Positions 21,586-33,483 of a stretch of 64,000 bases of DNA are shown here, piece after piece. The stretch's first letter is position 1. The number at the start of each line of letters is the position of its first letter. The notes beneath the pieces are model-generated. The model did not search any database. It worked only from the letters and a program-made list of their open reading frames with translations, and had not been told where the DNA came from. Source of the stretch: Tausonia pullulans (taxonomy: Eukaryota > Basidiomycota > Tremellomycetes > Cystofilobasidiales > Mrakiaceae); assembly GCA_951802195.1 (NCBI GenBank), contig OX637621.1, positions 806,001-870,000 of the forward strand, in the 5' to 3' direction. The translations under genes were made by a program, and so were the position numbers.

Positions 21586-24500
21586 ATGTCCGACCCTATT
21601 ACTCCCTCTGTCGCCGTCCCTTCAGCCTACTCTCTCCGTCGAGACTCTGCATCCTCCGGCTCACCAGACGAAAAGGACGAACACATTACCGACAAAAAAA
21701 TCAACGACCTCGCCGCCTCTGACGTCGAGCAACAAGAGAAGTCTCAGCAAGAAGGTGCTCTCCCAGCCATCCCCAAGGTCGAGGCTCTTTACAAGGTTTT
21801 CGGCAAGGGCAAGGGCAAGGCGAACATCTGGCTCCTCTACTTCTCGGTTGGCTGTGCTGCCTTTGCTTTGTGTGCGTCGCTTTGTCACTTGGCTGCGTTT
21901 CTCATCTCGCGCAGACCCTCGCTGACTTTTAGTTCGCCTTTGGGGCTCTCAGCCTTGGATGGAAACACTACCAGCAGCTACCTCCCCTTCGCCACGAGCG
22001 CCTTCAGCAAGCACTCGGCTCTAGGTGCCATATCGACAGCCGAGGGAATTATCAGTAAGCACCGAGCGTCGAGTGATCGCAGTTCGTGCACCTGACTGAC
22101 TCGTATTTGCCCCTTCACAGCCGCCGTTGGCAAGCCTTTCGTCGCCCGCATTGCTGACATCACCAGCCGTCCGACCGCTTATCTTTTTTCCCTCTCTGCC
22201 TATCTGCTCGGTGTGTTGCTTGACTCTTTCCACGCCGTGACATCGTGGAATCACTTATCGCCCGTCAATTGCCTTCAGGATACATCATCATTGCGTCGTC
22301 CTCAGGGATCACCTCCGTTGCCACAGGAAGTCTACTCGCTACGATCGGAAACGCCGGTCTTGACGTCGTCACCGACATTGTTGTCGCCGATCTCTCGCCG
22401 TTGGAGTGGTACGTCGATTACTCCGCCTTACCACTGTCGAACTTTGTATCGCTAACATCCTGATAGGCGAGGTTTTGCGACGAGTCTCGTCTCGACTCCC
22501 TATATCCTCAACTTCTTTATCTCGGCCGAGGTCGTCAACGCGGTCCTCGGCGGTGCGGGCTGGCGCTGGGTAAGCAAGCGCGTCGATTGAAGTCCCATTT
22601 GTGTGTTGAAACCCCGTCGCTACTGGTTTCTCTCTCAACTCAGGGATACGGCATGTTTGCGTAAGTCCAGTATAGCTTGTTCGGCAAGCCTTCAGCTGCT
22701 AACTTTGGCTACTCTCTCTTTTCCAGCATCATTCTACCAGGTTAATGGTGACGATCCAAAAGGCACCTATAGCTCTCGGCTGACCTGAAATCGTTCAAAA
22801 CTAGTCATCCTCGCTCCAACCATCATGATCCTCTATTGGGCCGAGTTTCGATCCAAGCAGCTCTCTATCGAGCTCAACATCGCCGCCTCTCCGGCCGAAC
22901 GTCGTCGCGCGGAGAGGATCGCAGCTGGCGAGGACGTCGAGGAGGTGTCCTACTGGACTCAATTCCGCGACTTCTGCATCCAGATGGATTTCATTGGACT
23001 CTGCATTCTCGCAGTCAGTTTCTCCCTCATCCTCTTGCCTTTCTCACTCTACAAGAAGCAGGATGGAGGCTTTGGATCCCCACCCATGATCGCGATGGTC
23101 GTTATCGGAGGTGTCTGTCTCGTTGGATTCGTTCTCTACGAGAGGTCAGCATTGGACCAGCTTGGTCCTTTACTCAGGCTCTTCTTTGGCTAAATTCAAG
23201 CTGTTATCCTATAGGTTCGTTGCCTCTGTACCCATCATGCCCGGGCGCCTGCTTCTCAACCGCGCTTTTCTTGGAGCTGTGAGTTTGCGATTCAGCCGAG
23301 AGCGCGCTGAGCCCGAGTCTAATGTTATTCGTCCATCTTTCCCTAGGTTGCCATCGATATCGTACGCTTAATGGCACCCAGAGTTTCCAGATCCTCCAGC
23401 TGAATCCATGTGATCAGTTTTACTTCGCCTCGGGAAACGTCCGCAGCGCCTATCTCAGCAGTTTCGTCTGGATTGTCAAGGACTGGTCAACTCGAGCTTG
23501 GACTTACTATAACAATACAGTCAGTATTTCCATCTGAAACATTTTGTTTCATCTGACGGTCCGGGCTAATTGCGCTCGTTCTCTAGTTGACATTGGGTGA
23601 GCTACTTGACCATCGACCGAAGACTGCTTCCATCTCCCGGATTAGCTGATGAATCAGATTTTACTTGAATCCTGGCTGACTTCGGTTGCATCACAGGTCT
23701 CTGCGTCTTCGGACTCCTGGCCGGTATATTCACATTCCGCACTCTCGGTCTTCCTAATGTTGTTCATGAATGAGCCTCTTCATTGACGCTTGCCATCTCA
23801 TATCAGGTCTAATTCAGCGATACACACACCGCTACAAGATGCTTCAGATAAGCGGTCTCTGCATCCGTATCATGCGCGTAGATCCGTTTCTCGTTATCTC
23901 AAGGCTGCCGAACTCAGCTGACTTCGATTTCGCCTATGCAGTGGTCTTGGTCTCATGAGTACGTCTTCCTGCCTATACAAAGCAGCTCCAGCGGCTATTG
24001 TTGACCCTTCCGTGTTCGTCTATGAAAAGTCAAGTCCAAGGGAGCCATTGGCAGTACCATCGAGCTCGTTTGGACCCAAGTGCTAATCGGCCTCGGAGGA
24101 GCTTTCGTCAGTAATACAGGTCATATACACATAGGTTTCTGACAGATATATCCTGTTTTCAGTCCGTTGTTGGCTCTCGGACGGCCTCCCAAGCTTCAGG
24201 TGAGTACTCATGGCGTCTTGTGTTTTTTCGCGTTACTTCGCCGACTCTATATCTTTTCTGCACGTACTCTTAGTCCCACACTCAGACCTGGCATCTGTCA
24301 TCTCTCTTCTTTCGCTATGGACTAAGCTTGGCGGAAGTATCGGAACTGCTATCGCGTAAGTCTGACCTTGTGTCAAGTCCGCGGCAGCCGACCTGAACGT
24401 TGACCTCGGCTCCTCTCATGTCATCCATCATGCGTAGGGCAGGCATGTGGGGTAACACAATGCCAGAAAATCTCCGGAAGCATCTCCCGGACGTCCCTCA

Positions 24501-25084
24501 AAAGACGATCGACCAGCTCTTTGGGTCGATCAAGCTTGCGAGAAGCAACTATCCCATGGGCTCACCCATGCGCGAGGGCACCATCGCAGGTACGCAAGCT
24601 CCATTTGGCTCAGTCCCCCCCCCGCCTTCCCCTTCAGCTTTACCTGATACGTTCTCTGCTTCTTTCAGCTTATGCCGACACTGTGAGAAGACGATTTCGC
24701 AATCTACTCGGTGGTCTCTGCTGACAAATCGGCTTCGCAATCATCAGACTCAGCCGATGTTCATCCTAGCCGCTTGCCTCTCCGTGATCCCGTGAGCCCT
24801 CCCTCAGACCCAGCACCTCTGATGGTTCCCAGGCTGACTCAACTTCCGTGCAGGCTGTTCGCTGCCATGGCTATGTGCGGTCGATCTTCACCACCGTCTC
24901 ACAGTTTGGTCCTCTCTTCCATGCGCTAACGAGTCATCTGCTTCTCAGGCCCAACTTCTACCTCGGCAAATCTCAGAACGCAGTTGATGCCACGGGCATT
25001 GACGGGGCACCCATCGACGACCCTAAGAACAACCCCGAGGTCGAGGCCAAGAAGCCTTGGTGGAGGCGAACTCTTGGCGTCTGA
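21586..25084 (+). CDS. Siderophore-iron transporter (MFS, SIT/ARN family)
   Basis: A major facilitator of the fungal siderophore:H+ symporter family, which imports ferric siderophores across the plasma membrane. After a hydrophilic N-terminus of about 70 residues with many charged residues comes the first membrane helix (NIWLLYFSVGCAAFAL). Splicing then yields SLDGNTTSSYLPFATSAF, VGKPFVARIADITSRPTAYL, VVADLSPLEWRGF, PIMPGRLLLNRAFLGA and YFASGNVRSAYLSSFVWIVK, all in the order of SIT proteins such as MirB and Arn1. The C-terminus is short and charged (KKPWWRRTLGV). The gene is cut by about 17 short introns. The ATG at 21586 is the first in frame with the family pattern. The exact siderophore cannot be told from sequence. 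An ATCTGATAA element lies upstream. It is convergent with guanine deaminase. Confidence 0.88.
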
Positions 25085-25333
25085 GTAGAACGCCGCAAAT
25101 AATGATGTCTCTACACCAATCAAGATAACTAAGCCCCGCAAAATCGAACAAGGAACGAAGTAACCCACAAATAATAATGTATTGGTGTAGGGGAAACCAG
25201 GAAAACCATCGGCGGATCGTATAGAGGTCGCGCCGATGGAGGGTGGGTGGGTATCATGATGAGGCCGGAAAACGAGAAGAGAAGCTGGGAGTTGGGGGGG
25301 GGGGGGGGGCTGTTGTGAAATGTATCCCGTTTC
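25085..25333. other. Convergent intergenic gap with poly-G
   Basis: The gap is 249 bases between the 3' ends of the transporter (+) and guanine deaminase (-). It holds a run of 16 G at 25294-25309 that would read as poly-C in the deaminase 3' UTR. Nothing else is recognised. Confidence 0.6.
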
Positions 25334-27063
25334 TCAGAGCAAGCGTCTGCCTTGGACCCAGACGCCCGTCCGGTTCTCTTTGACACCCTGACACCACCAC
25401 CGCTCGACCAGTTCTTCCCATGCAACCAACTCCCCCGCCTCCAGATCAAACAGATCCAGCGCTCCGATCCCAACGCCGTTTTCAGCAGCGAGGATAATCC
25501 TCTGCGCGTCAAATGCCTCCCCTACAGCAAATCGACCTCCGACGCCAGGCTCTTTGAGGGCCATGGCGCCGCCGCGAGTCGCAAGGAAGAGTGCCTCCTT
25601 CCAATTGACACGGAGGTCTCGCTCAGGACAAGCCTGTGTACTGCTGCTGTCTCCATTGGGGAGGATCCTCGCTTCACGTTCAGCGGAGTCACGTATACGG
25701 GAGGTGATGACTGCCTGGCGCATCTGCGTGGCGAGGTCGAGCGAGTAACCGCCGGCGATGTCAGATCCGAGACCAACTGGGATAGAGGCATCGAGGCATC
25801 TGAGTTGCGTAACGGTCAGAGATGAGAGGAGAGGAGATTCGGGACGAGGACTTACTCTCGAAGAGGCAGACTCTTGGAGGAGAAGTAGGCGTTAGACAAG
25901 GGGCAGTGGGCGATGGACGAGCCGAGTGAGGCCATGCGCGAGATGTTCTCGGGTTTGAGGAAGGTGCAATGAGCCTGGGTTGTCGAGGGACCGAGAAGGC
26001 CAGTCTATAGAAATAGGTGGTCAGGCCCAGCAAGAGGTAATGACTTTGTTAATTGAGGACGCACCTTTTCGAAAACGTCTTCATCCTCCATTCCGCGCGT
26101 GCTTCGAACCCAATCTGACAGGCAGGGTCAGTCAGGACATTGAAGAGGTCACGAGGCCGACTCAGAACGCACCGACTTGGTCTCTCGCCTCGCACATATG
26201 CGACTGAATCCTTACCCCTTCCTCTTTTGCGAGCCGGCCCAGGCCCTGGAGCGTCTCGTCTGAGCAGGTTGGGACAAACCGAGGCGTGATAACAGGATGA
26301 ATGAGCCTCCGATGGGCTGGGAGGGACTTCGTGAGGCCACGAAGTGAATGAATGAACTCCGAGGCTGCAGCCAGACATTCGGTTGAGGAAGGCTCAATAT
26401 ACGAGGGCTGCGAGTTCTGATCCATACTGGCAGGCCCAAAAATGTCAGTTGCGAGCTCAGCATGTGTACACATCGTTCAAGACGGACCTGAGCTTGCCGA
26501 TGTATGACCGAATCCCGAAAGAGAGAAAGATGCGTGCCAGGATAAGGCTGCGAGTGATAAGCACGCAAGTCAACCATGACCGCACGCCAGGCAGGCCGTT
26601 GAGGGACTCACTTGGACTCAGCCTTAATGGTGCCGAACAAGAGGGCAGTTCCAGTACCCTGTTCAATCATCCGCTTCCCTAGGCGATGGTACACCTTTTC
26701 CGCAAGCTCCTCGTCGCCGTCGATGCGCTCCTCGGCGCGAAATGCATACCCTTCAAGCCACTGCATTAAGGGCAGGTCTAGCCCAGTACCGGCATAAAGG
26801 TACTGAGGCGCATGAACGTGTGTGTCCGTATATGTTGGAAGAAGGAATGCGTGCTGGGGCAGCCGCTCGTGCTGAACCTCGTCTGGTGAGAATGCGAGCA
26901 GCTCCTGGGCGAGCGTTGACGTGAGAGGCTCGAGGGCGGAGACGTATCCCTTGTTGTCAACGGCGAGGAGATAATCCTCAAGGATTTCAAGCTCGCCGAG
27001 GCACGGGGTGTGGACAAAGGTGCCCGAGACGAGGAGTGCCGGTGCTTCGAGTGGCATGGTCAT
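25334..27063 (-). CDS. GUD1: Guanine deaminase
   Basis: Hydrolyses guanine to xanthine and ammonia in purine salvage and nitrogen use; a zinc-dependent amidohydrolase. Read from the complement, the N-terminal exon carries the metal-binding HxH in YTDTHVHAPQYLYAGTG, then LDLPLMQWLEGYAFRAEERI, as in fungal and animal guanine deaminases. Later exons give GVRIQSHMCEARDQV, HCTFLKPENISRMA, SSIAHCPLSNAYFSSKSL, and LGSDIAGGYSLDLATQMRQA with the conserved Asp. The last exon ends with FLATRGGAMALKEPG and GRFAVGEAFDAQRI. At least six exons are present. Start 27063 (MTMPLEAPALLV) is preferred because it opens close to the conserved body; an in-frame ATG at 27108 would add 15 residues. It is divergent from the semialdehyde dehydrogenase, 421 bp away. 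Confidence 0.9.
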
Positions 27064-27484
27064 GATGGTTGGGAAGGCAGGAAACACGACGAGGACGGAG
27101 GTTGTCAAACAACCGAGGTCGTCAAAGCAATCGACCTATCTAAGTCCGCTCACCGGACTTAACATCGTCCGGGGCACGGAAGAAGCAGACCTATCCGTAT
27201 GATTCGAGGAAGAGAGAAGGCTCGAATAAAACCAGGTTTATGGATCTTGGGCACGATGGAGAGGGCCGTCGTTAGGGCGGGCGGCAAAGATGCTCAAGAA
27301 CGCAGGTTCCGGGGCTCAACGAACTTCGAAAACGTCAGAGAGGTGTCGGCTGACTCCGGAAATTCGAGTGGGGGATGGAAGTGGAGACTGCAGACGGCTA
27401 GTCAAGGCTGGCGGCTCTTTGGTTTCCTCGCTCACCTCTATCTCTCCATTCCCTTGATCCCCCACCCATTCCCCTGTCTATTTT
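27064..27484. promoter_or_regulatory. Divergent promoter region, guanine deaminase / SSADH
   Basis: These 421 bases lie between two divergent nitrogen-metabolism genes and must carry both promoters. C/T-rich leader sequence precedes 27485, and a tattttatg stretch overlaps that ATG. I do not see a clear GATAAG cluster. No supported gene is present. Confidence 0.45.
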
Positions 27485-29909
27485 ATGCTCCCAACCACAT
27501 CCTCCTCCTCCCTTCTCTTCCTCGCAGCCCGTCGCCTCTCCTTCCCTCTTTCATCTACTCGCCGCACCATGGCCCTCTCTCCCGCGACCTCGCTCCTCAA
27601 GGCGTTCCCCGAGTCCGTCCTTGCTACGCTCAAGCTCTCCAACCCCGAGCTCCTTCGGTCGACCAACTACATCAACGGCGAATGGGTTGCCTCTGGCCGC
27701 CAGGGCGAGGAGGCCACGTTCCCCATCCGGAACCCCTCGACGGACGAGATCGTCGGCTACGCTCCAGACCTCGATCCCTCGGAGGTCCGCCTCGCTATCG
27801 AGGCTGCTGACGCTGCGAGGCACGGCTGGGCGGCGACGACTGCCAAGGTATGTGTCTCTCGACGTATCTACATATTTGATGGGGGTGCAAGGCAGGTGGT
27901 TGACTGTCTTCGAATTCTTAGACCCGCTCCGATATGCTCAAGAAGCTCAACGACCTCATGATTGAGCACCAGGAGGACCTCGCCCGTATCATCACTCTTG
28001 TAAATATATCTGTAGTCATGATTTTTGACTCCTCGTCTCCATGCGACTGACTTGTCATTGTCGTGGCATGGCACAGGAGAACGGTAAGCCTCTCGCCGAC
28101 GCCCGGGGGGAGATCACTTATGGCGCAAGTTTCGTCGACTGGTTCGTTGCACTCGCTCTCCCAGCTCTCGGCAGAGTCGGCGCCGAGTGACCGGTGCTGA
28201 CGTTCGGTTCCTCTTTTGTAGGTTCGCCGGAGAGGCCATCCGCGCGAACGGAGAAATCATCCCTGCAGCCGTCCCTGGCCTCCGTAACATAGTCATCAAG
28301 CAGCCTATCGGTGTCTGCTCCATTCTCGCATGCTGGTCAGTCCTCTCCGCTCACTTTGCAAACATTGTCTCTATGACAATTCGGGGCTAACGATCTTTTT
28401 CCTACACCAGGAACTTTCCTAACGCCATGATCGTGCGGTGTTTTATCAGGACTCAATAGTCACAGCACGGACGTTCTCTGACATACTCTCTTCCCTGTCG
28501 ACAGACCCGCAAGATCGCCCCTGCCCTTGCCGCTGGATGCACCGTTGTTGTCAAGGCTCCCCCGGAGACGCCCTTCTCCGCCCTCGCCATGGCGGTCCTC
28601 GCTGAGAAGGCCGGCTTCCCCAAGGGAGTCGTCAATGTCCTTACCACCGATAAGAACACTAAGGATGTCGGCAAGGAGATGACCGAGAACCCGCTTGTCC
28701 GGAAGGTCTCGTTCACCGGAAGCGTGCGTCCTCATCCCTTTGTGTTTTTCTACCAGGCTGACAAAAGTATAACTCCAGTCGCCCGTCGGCAAGCTCCTCA
28801 TGAGCCAGGCTTCCAGCACGCTGAAGAAGTAAGCTATACAAAGTTTTGCTCCCTGTGCTTCTGACCTCTGACCTACATACTTTTCAGGTGCTCTTTCGAG
28901 CTTGGTGGCAACGCTATGTTCGCTGTCTTCGAGGATGCCGACCTCGACAAGGCCGTCGACGGCCTTATCGCTTGCAAGTTCCGCCTCAGCGGTCAGACCT
29001 GCGTTTGCGCCAACCGCTTTGCCATCCACGAGTGAGTTCGAATCAGCTCATGAACCTTCCGAAACAGTATCATGACACAGCAGAGAATTCGGCGCTTCCA
29101 GGGACATTTACGATGAGTTCGTCGAGAAGCTCATCAAGAAGGTCGCTGCCTTCCAGGTCGGCCACCCCTTCGACCCCAAGACGACTCACGGCCCGATGAT
29201 CCACAAGCGGGCCATGGACAAGGTCCAGCAGCACGTCGACGACGGACTTGCCATGGGAGCCAAGCTTCTCATTGGTGGCAAGGCTCTCCCTGAGCTCGGC
29301 CCCCACTTCTATGCCCCAACGATCCTCGGTGACATGCCGACCAAGGGCACGCTCATGAGCAACGAGGAGACCTTTGGACCCGTCTGCGGACTTTCCAAGG
29401 TCCGTCCTGAGTTCCGCTACAGCGAATAATCAGCACTTCTGACATCTGTGCAATTAGTTCAAGACGGAGGAGGAGGTCATCAAGCTCGCCAACGACACGC
29501 AGTACGGTCTCGCCGGCTACTTCTTCACGAAGGATCTCGGCCGGGCTTTCCGTGTCGGCGAGGCCATTGAGTGCGGCATGGTCGGAGTAAGCAATCGACT
29601 GACTTGTCTGTTTCTCACTTGTCGATGATGTTTCTGACGCCAGTGCTTGCTAGGTCAACACAGGAATCATCAGTCAGGCCGTTATTCCATTCGGAGGTGT
29701 AAGTCTCGCGGCCCCGTTCCACTGTGTTGGATATGGATCCCCACTGATACATGCTACAGATTAAGGAGTCTGGCTTCGGACGCGAGGGATCGAAGTTCGG
29801 CATCGACGAGTATCAGGTCACCAAGGTGGGGCCATGACGAGACAGGACAAGGAAATAACACCAACTGATCATGCATTTACTCTAGCTCATGGCCATGTCC
29901 ATCAACTAG
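27485..29909 (+). CDS. UGA2: Succinate-semialdehyde dehydrogenase
   Basis: NAD(P)-dependent oxidation of succinate semialdehyde to succinate, the last step of the GABA shunt. The spliced product reads [47 protein letters not shown], then [20 protein letters not shown]. The catalytic Glu sits in [20 protein letters not shown] and the catalytic Cys in [11 protein letters not shown]. Then come [13 protein letters not shown]-like ([13 protein letters not shown]), [20 protein letters not shown] and the end TKLMAMSIN. The GQTCVCANR motif and the [10 protein letters not shown] tail are typical of SSADH rather than of general aldehyde dehydrogenases. About ten short introns are present. Starting at 27485 gives [19 protein letters not shown], a basic, Ser/Arg-rich leader fit for mitochondrial import; starting at 27569 ([10 protein letters not shown]) would give a cytosolic form. 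Both could be used. The neighbouring downstream gene supplies its substrate. Confidence 0.92.
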
Positions 29910-30734
29910 GTGTCTCGTTCTTCCTATTTTACTTTGCTTCTCTTCATTGGTTGTATTATGCAGGAAACGCTATGGCTCGATAAATCCCCCCGGGCCCCCC
30001 TTGCGTGCGAGAGGAGAGAAGATGAGAGAACGAGCCGTCACAGACCGCAAATGAAAGATCACGACAGGACCAGATACGCTCCCTTCTCTTAGCCTCGCGT
30101 GTTGCTGCAAGTTATCTTTCTTCGAGTGGGGTGGCGGCTGAAGGAGGAGCAGCATGACTCGCCTGCTCTGTGGCGTACAAGAAATGCAGGCTGAGACATG
30201 AGTCAGAAGGCCGACGACGGAAGAGTTGAGGGATCCACGAAGAGCAGGCAGGCCATAGCTGGGCGCGGCTAAAATGTGTGCCTGTCTGTCCGAAGCATTC
30301 CCTGTTCGGCCAGAGGGAGCAGTCCACTGATCGGGTCGGAGCGAGGTCAAATGCTTGACTACCACCGGCGAAATTTAGACAGTTCGAACCACGAGCCCTC
30401 TTCGCGGGGAAAGCCGGTCTGCTCCCTGTCATACGCATGGATCTTGATGCTCGAAGCCTCCCGCGGCTATTCAGTAGTCCGCTTGACGACCTGCTTTTGG
30501 CTGCCCACTTCATTCCTCCCTTCCTCCACCATTTACCGCCAATCACCACCCGTCCTTCCTCTTCACTCCCTCCTCTTGTGTGTAGAGTTGCCATTGCCCT
30601 TCAACCGTCGCGATAATCAAGTGTTCAAGGCTGACCTCGTCGTCATTACCCTTTGAGGCTCCCTCCCACGGCTCGACGCCACTCCCTCACCCCTCACCTA
30701 CTCCGTCCTCTCTTTTCTCATACATACTCTCAGC
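29910..30734. other. Intergenic region upstream of the aminotransferase
   Basis: 825 bases with no supported gene: the 3' end of the SSADH gene and the promoter and C/T-rich leader (about 30500-30720) of the aminotransferase. A ttcgaacc at about 30383-30390 resembles a tRNA B box but no tRNA can be folded around it. Confidence 0.5.
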
Positions 30735-32871
30735 ATGCCTTCCGTCGCTAAAGACAGCGTATGTCTTTCTACTCTGTTACGCAGTTTGATGTGATCGCTT
30801 GTTGACTCGTGCGCAACTGTCGCCAGGCTGCCCTCATCGATGTCGGCAAGAATCACATCGCCAAGGGACTCGGGCGCCGATGGGACATTGTCATGGACAA
30901 GGGTGAGGGTCTTGATATCACCCTTCATGTGAGTGCTGGCGCCCAATCTCCTGTGGCTGAAGGCAGGATATGACGGCTGACTTGCGGGCTCACCATCATA
31001 CGGTATGGATCTGATCTTGACAGGACGGCACCAAGAAGCTCGACTTCACTGCTGGTATTGGAGTTGTAAATTCATTTCCTCTTTCGATTATCATTATCTT
31101 CGCTACTGACCCTCGCGATTCGTTCCAGACCAACCTTGGCCACTGCCACCCCAAGATTACCGCTGCCGCCCAGAAGCAGTGCGCTGAGATGGTTCACGCG
31201 CAATGTGGTGCGTACACGTGTTTCCTCCTCGTATCGAGTATGGTCAACACTGATGACTGCTTTGTTCCTGTTCTTCAGCTATCGGCATGAGCAAGCCTTA
31301 CCTTCAGCTCGGTGAGTCGACCAGCGCGATTTTAGCCCGACCCCGCCCGCCGCCTCTGACGATGACGCTTCATGCCGGACACTTCCAGTCGACCGCCTCC
31401 TTGGTGTCATGCCCACCCCGAACCTCGACAGCTTCTTCCTCTGGAACTCAGGATCTGAGGCCATCGAGGCTGCCATCAAAGTCGTCCGCCGGCACACCAA
31501 GAAGATGAACATCATCGTCTTCCAGGGTTCTTATCACGGCCGTACCTCGGTCAGTCGCTCGCTGTCAGTTGTTCGCACGCACGAGGTACCACCCCATTGA
31601 CTCCCATTCTTACGCGCATATAGGGTGCTGCCGCCCTCACTAAGTCCAAGACTGTCTACTCTGAGGGCACCCTCCCCGGCATTCCCGGAGTCTTCGCCAC
31701 TCCCTTCCCGTACTGGCACGCTCTTGGCCTCAGCCCGGACACCTCCGAGGAGGAGCTCATTCGCTTCGCGACTTACCAGCTTGAGCTCGTCCTCAAGCAG
31801 CAGACTGCACCGATGGACACGGCCGCGATCTTCATTGAGCCCGTCCTCGGAGAGGGTGGTTACATTGCGGCCCCTCCGGCCTTCCTCCGCGCTATCCGGT
31901 CAATCTGCGACAAACACAACATCCTCATGGTCGTCGACGAAGTTCAGTCTGGCTTCGGGCGAACTGGAAAGTTCTTCAACATCGAGTACACCCCAGAGGT
32001 CAAGCCCGATGTTCTCATTTTTGCCAAGGGACTTGCGAATGGGTAAGTTTAAGTCGTGCTTGAATAAAAGCTGTAGTTGGGACTGACATACGTGCACTAG
32101 TTTCCCGCTCTCTGGCATTGCCACGTCCCAAGAGATCATGTCCTCGATGTCTCCAGGAACTCTTGGAGGAACCTGTGAGCCTTGGTTTATGGGAACACAA
32201 TCTGAATTTAGACTCACGCCTGCCAATATCACCTCAATAGACAGTGGAAACGCCGTCAGCTGCGCTGCCGCTGTTGCTGTTCAAGACGTCGTACGTTCTG
32301 ATTTGCCGCTTGGGACCTTGTGCTTTCTAACGGTCTTCTGTACGCCGCTCTCAGTTCCAAAACGAGGACATTCTTGGCAACGTCAACGCTCGGTCTGCTC
32401 AGCTTTTCGATGCCCTGCACGCCATCGCCTCGTCGCCGAAGACCTCGCACCTCATCGCTGACGTTCGGGGTCAAGGCGTGAGCACCTGCTTACTGGCCGG
32501 TCTACTTCTGCGCTCTGTCTGACCACAACTTCCCACTCCTCAGCTCATGGTCGGTCTCGAGTTTAACGCACCCTCGGACCCCATTTGCGAGATGGCTGCC
32601 AACTTCCAGAAGGACAAGAAGCTTCCTGCCGACATCGCCCGCCGCGTCCAGGACAAGTGCTTCGACAAGGGCCTTATGCTTCTTACCACCTCGATCTACT
32701 CTGTGCGTGCCTGACGGCCTGTCACAATATCACGGTGCCCAGCTGCTGACTCCCTCCCCTGTCCTCCAGGTCATCCGCTTTATCCCTGCGCTGATCGTCA
32801 CTGAAGGTCAGATGGACCACGCCATCTCGATCATCCGCTCTTCCATCGAGGAGGTCGCGCTCGAGGGTTAG
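30735..32871 (+). CDS. Class III PLP aminotransferase, 4-aminobutyrate type
   Basis: Probably transfers the amino group of GABA (or a related omega-amino acid) to 2-oxoglutarate, giving succinate semialdehyde. Spliced exons read DFTAGIGVTNLGHCHPKITA, FLWNSGSEAIEAAIKVVRR, IVFQGSYHGRTSGAAALTKS, FIEPVLGEGGYIAAPPAFL and VVDEVQSGFGRTGKFF (with the Asp that holds the cofactor ring nitrogen). FAKGLANGFPLSGI follows, where the Lys is the Schiff-base residue, then SPGTLGGTYSGNAVSCAAA and IADVRGQGLMVGLEF. The pattern is closer to bacterial GabT and other single-chain class III enzymes than to mitochondrial yeast Uga1. The N-terminus (MPSVAKDSAALIDVGKNHI) has no presequence, so the enzyme is probably cytosolic. 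At least nine introns interrupt it. GABA as substrate is inferred from the family and from the neighbouring SSADH; beta-alanine or acetylornithine are alternatives. Confidence 0.88.
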
Positions 32872-33483
32872 ATAACTAGACAGGGGTTTTACTGCTGTCC
32901 TGAGTTTGGTCGATCATCTCTTCGTCTTTCACTTGTTCTCGCTCCGCGCGACGTTGTACTTGTGACATTTCCTCTTTTTTCGCTTTCTTCTTATCTCCTC
33001 CATCTAAATGTACTCATTCTTCTCTTTCTCGGCCCTGGAACTCTGAAGGCGCAGGCTCGCGCGCGCATGATTAGGTGCACATGCGAAGTCCAGTTTTAGA
33101 AGCTGAGTCCGCTGGCGGTGCTGTCAACCTGCGCGTGCCGAGAGATGTTTCTTAGATCTGGCGGCGCATTACATCAGGTGAGTGAAGATCAGCAAAGAGA
33201 AACTTGCTGAGTCTCTTGCAACAATGTCGAGATGCTGGAGGGCACCAGGCCGGCGGGCGCTTGTTGGCGCAATGGGCTGAGTGCTGGGTTCGCAGAAGAC
33301 CGAAGCCAGGCATTTCGCCGAAGGGCGATCTCGATCCGATCCAGACCCTGAGCTGAATCGAGCCTGACGTATCGCGCTCTCTCTTCCCCCGCCTTTCTTC
33401 CTTCCTTCCCCTCCGATCGCCGCTCGCTCTCCAACCACCATCCCCTCCTCCTTGTCCTTCTCTCGCCTGCTTCCCCTTCCCTG
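32872..33483. other. Intergenic region upstream of the CFA synthase-like gene
   Basis: 612 bases: a T/C-rich 3' UTR of the aminotransferase (to about 33010) followed by the promoter of the methyltransferase gene, with the usual C/T-rich leader at 33380-33480. The open frames on the minus strand here have no domain. Confidence 0.5.

Noticed and set aside
30360-30490. tRNA-like B box (ggttcgaac on the minus strand)
   Set aside because: No A box, acceptor stem or anticodon arm can be placed around it.
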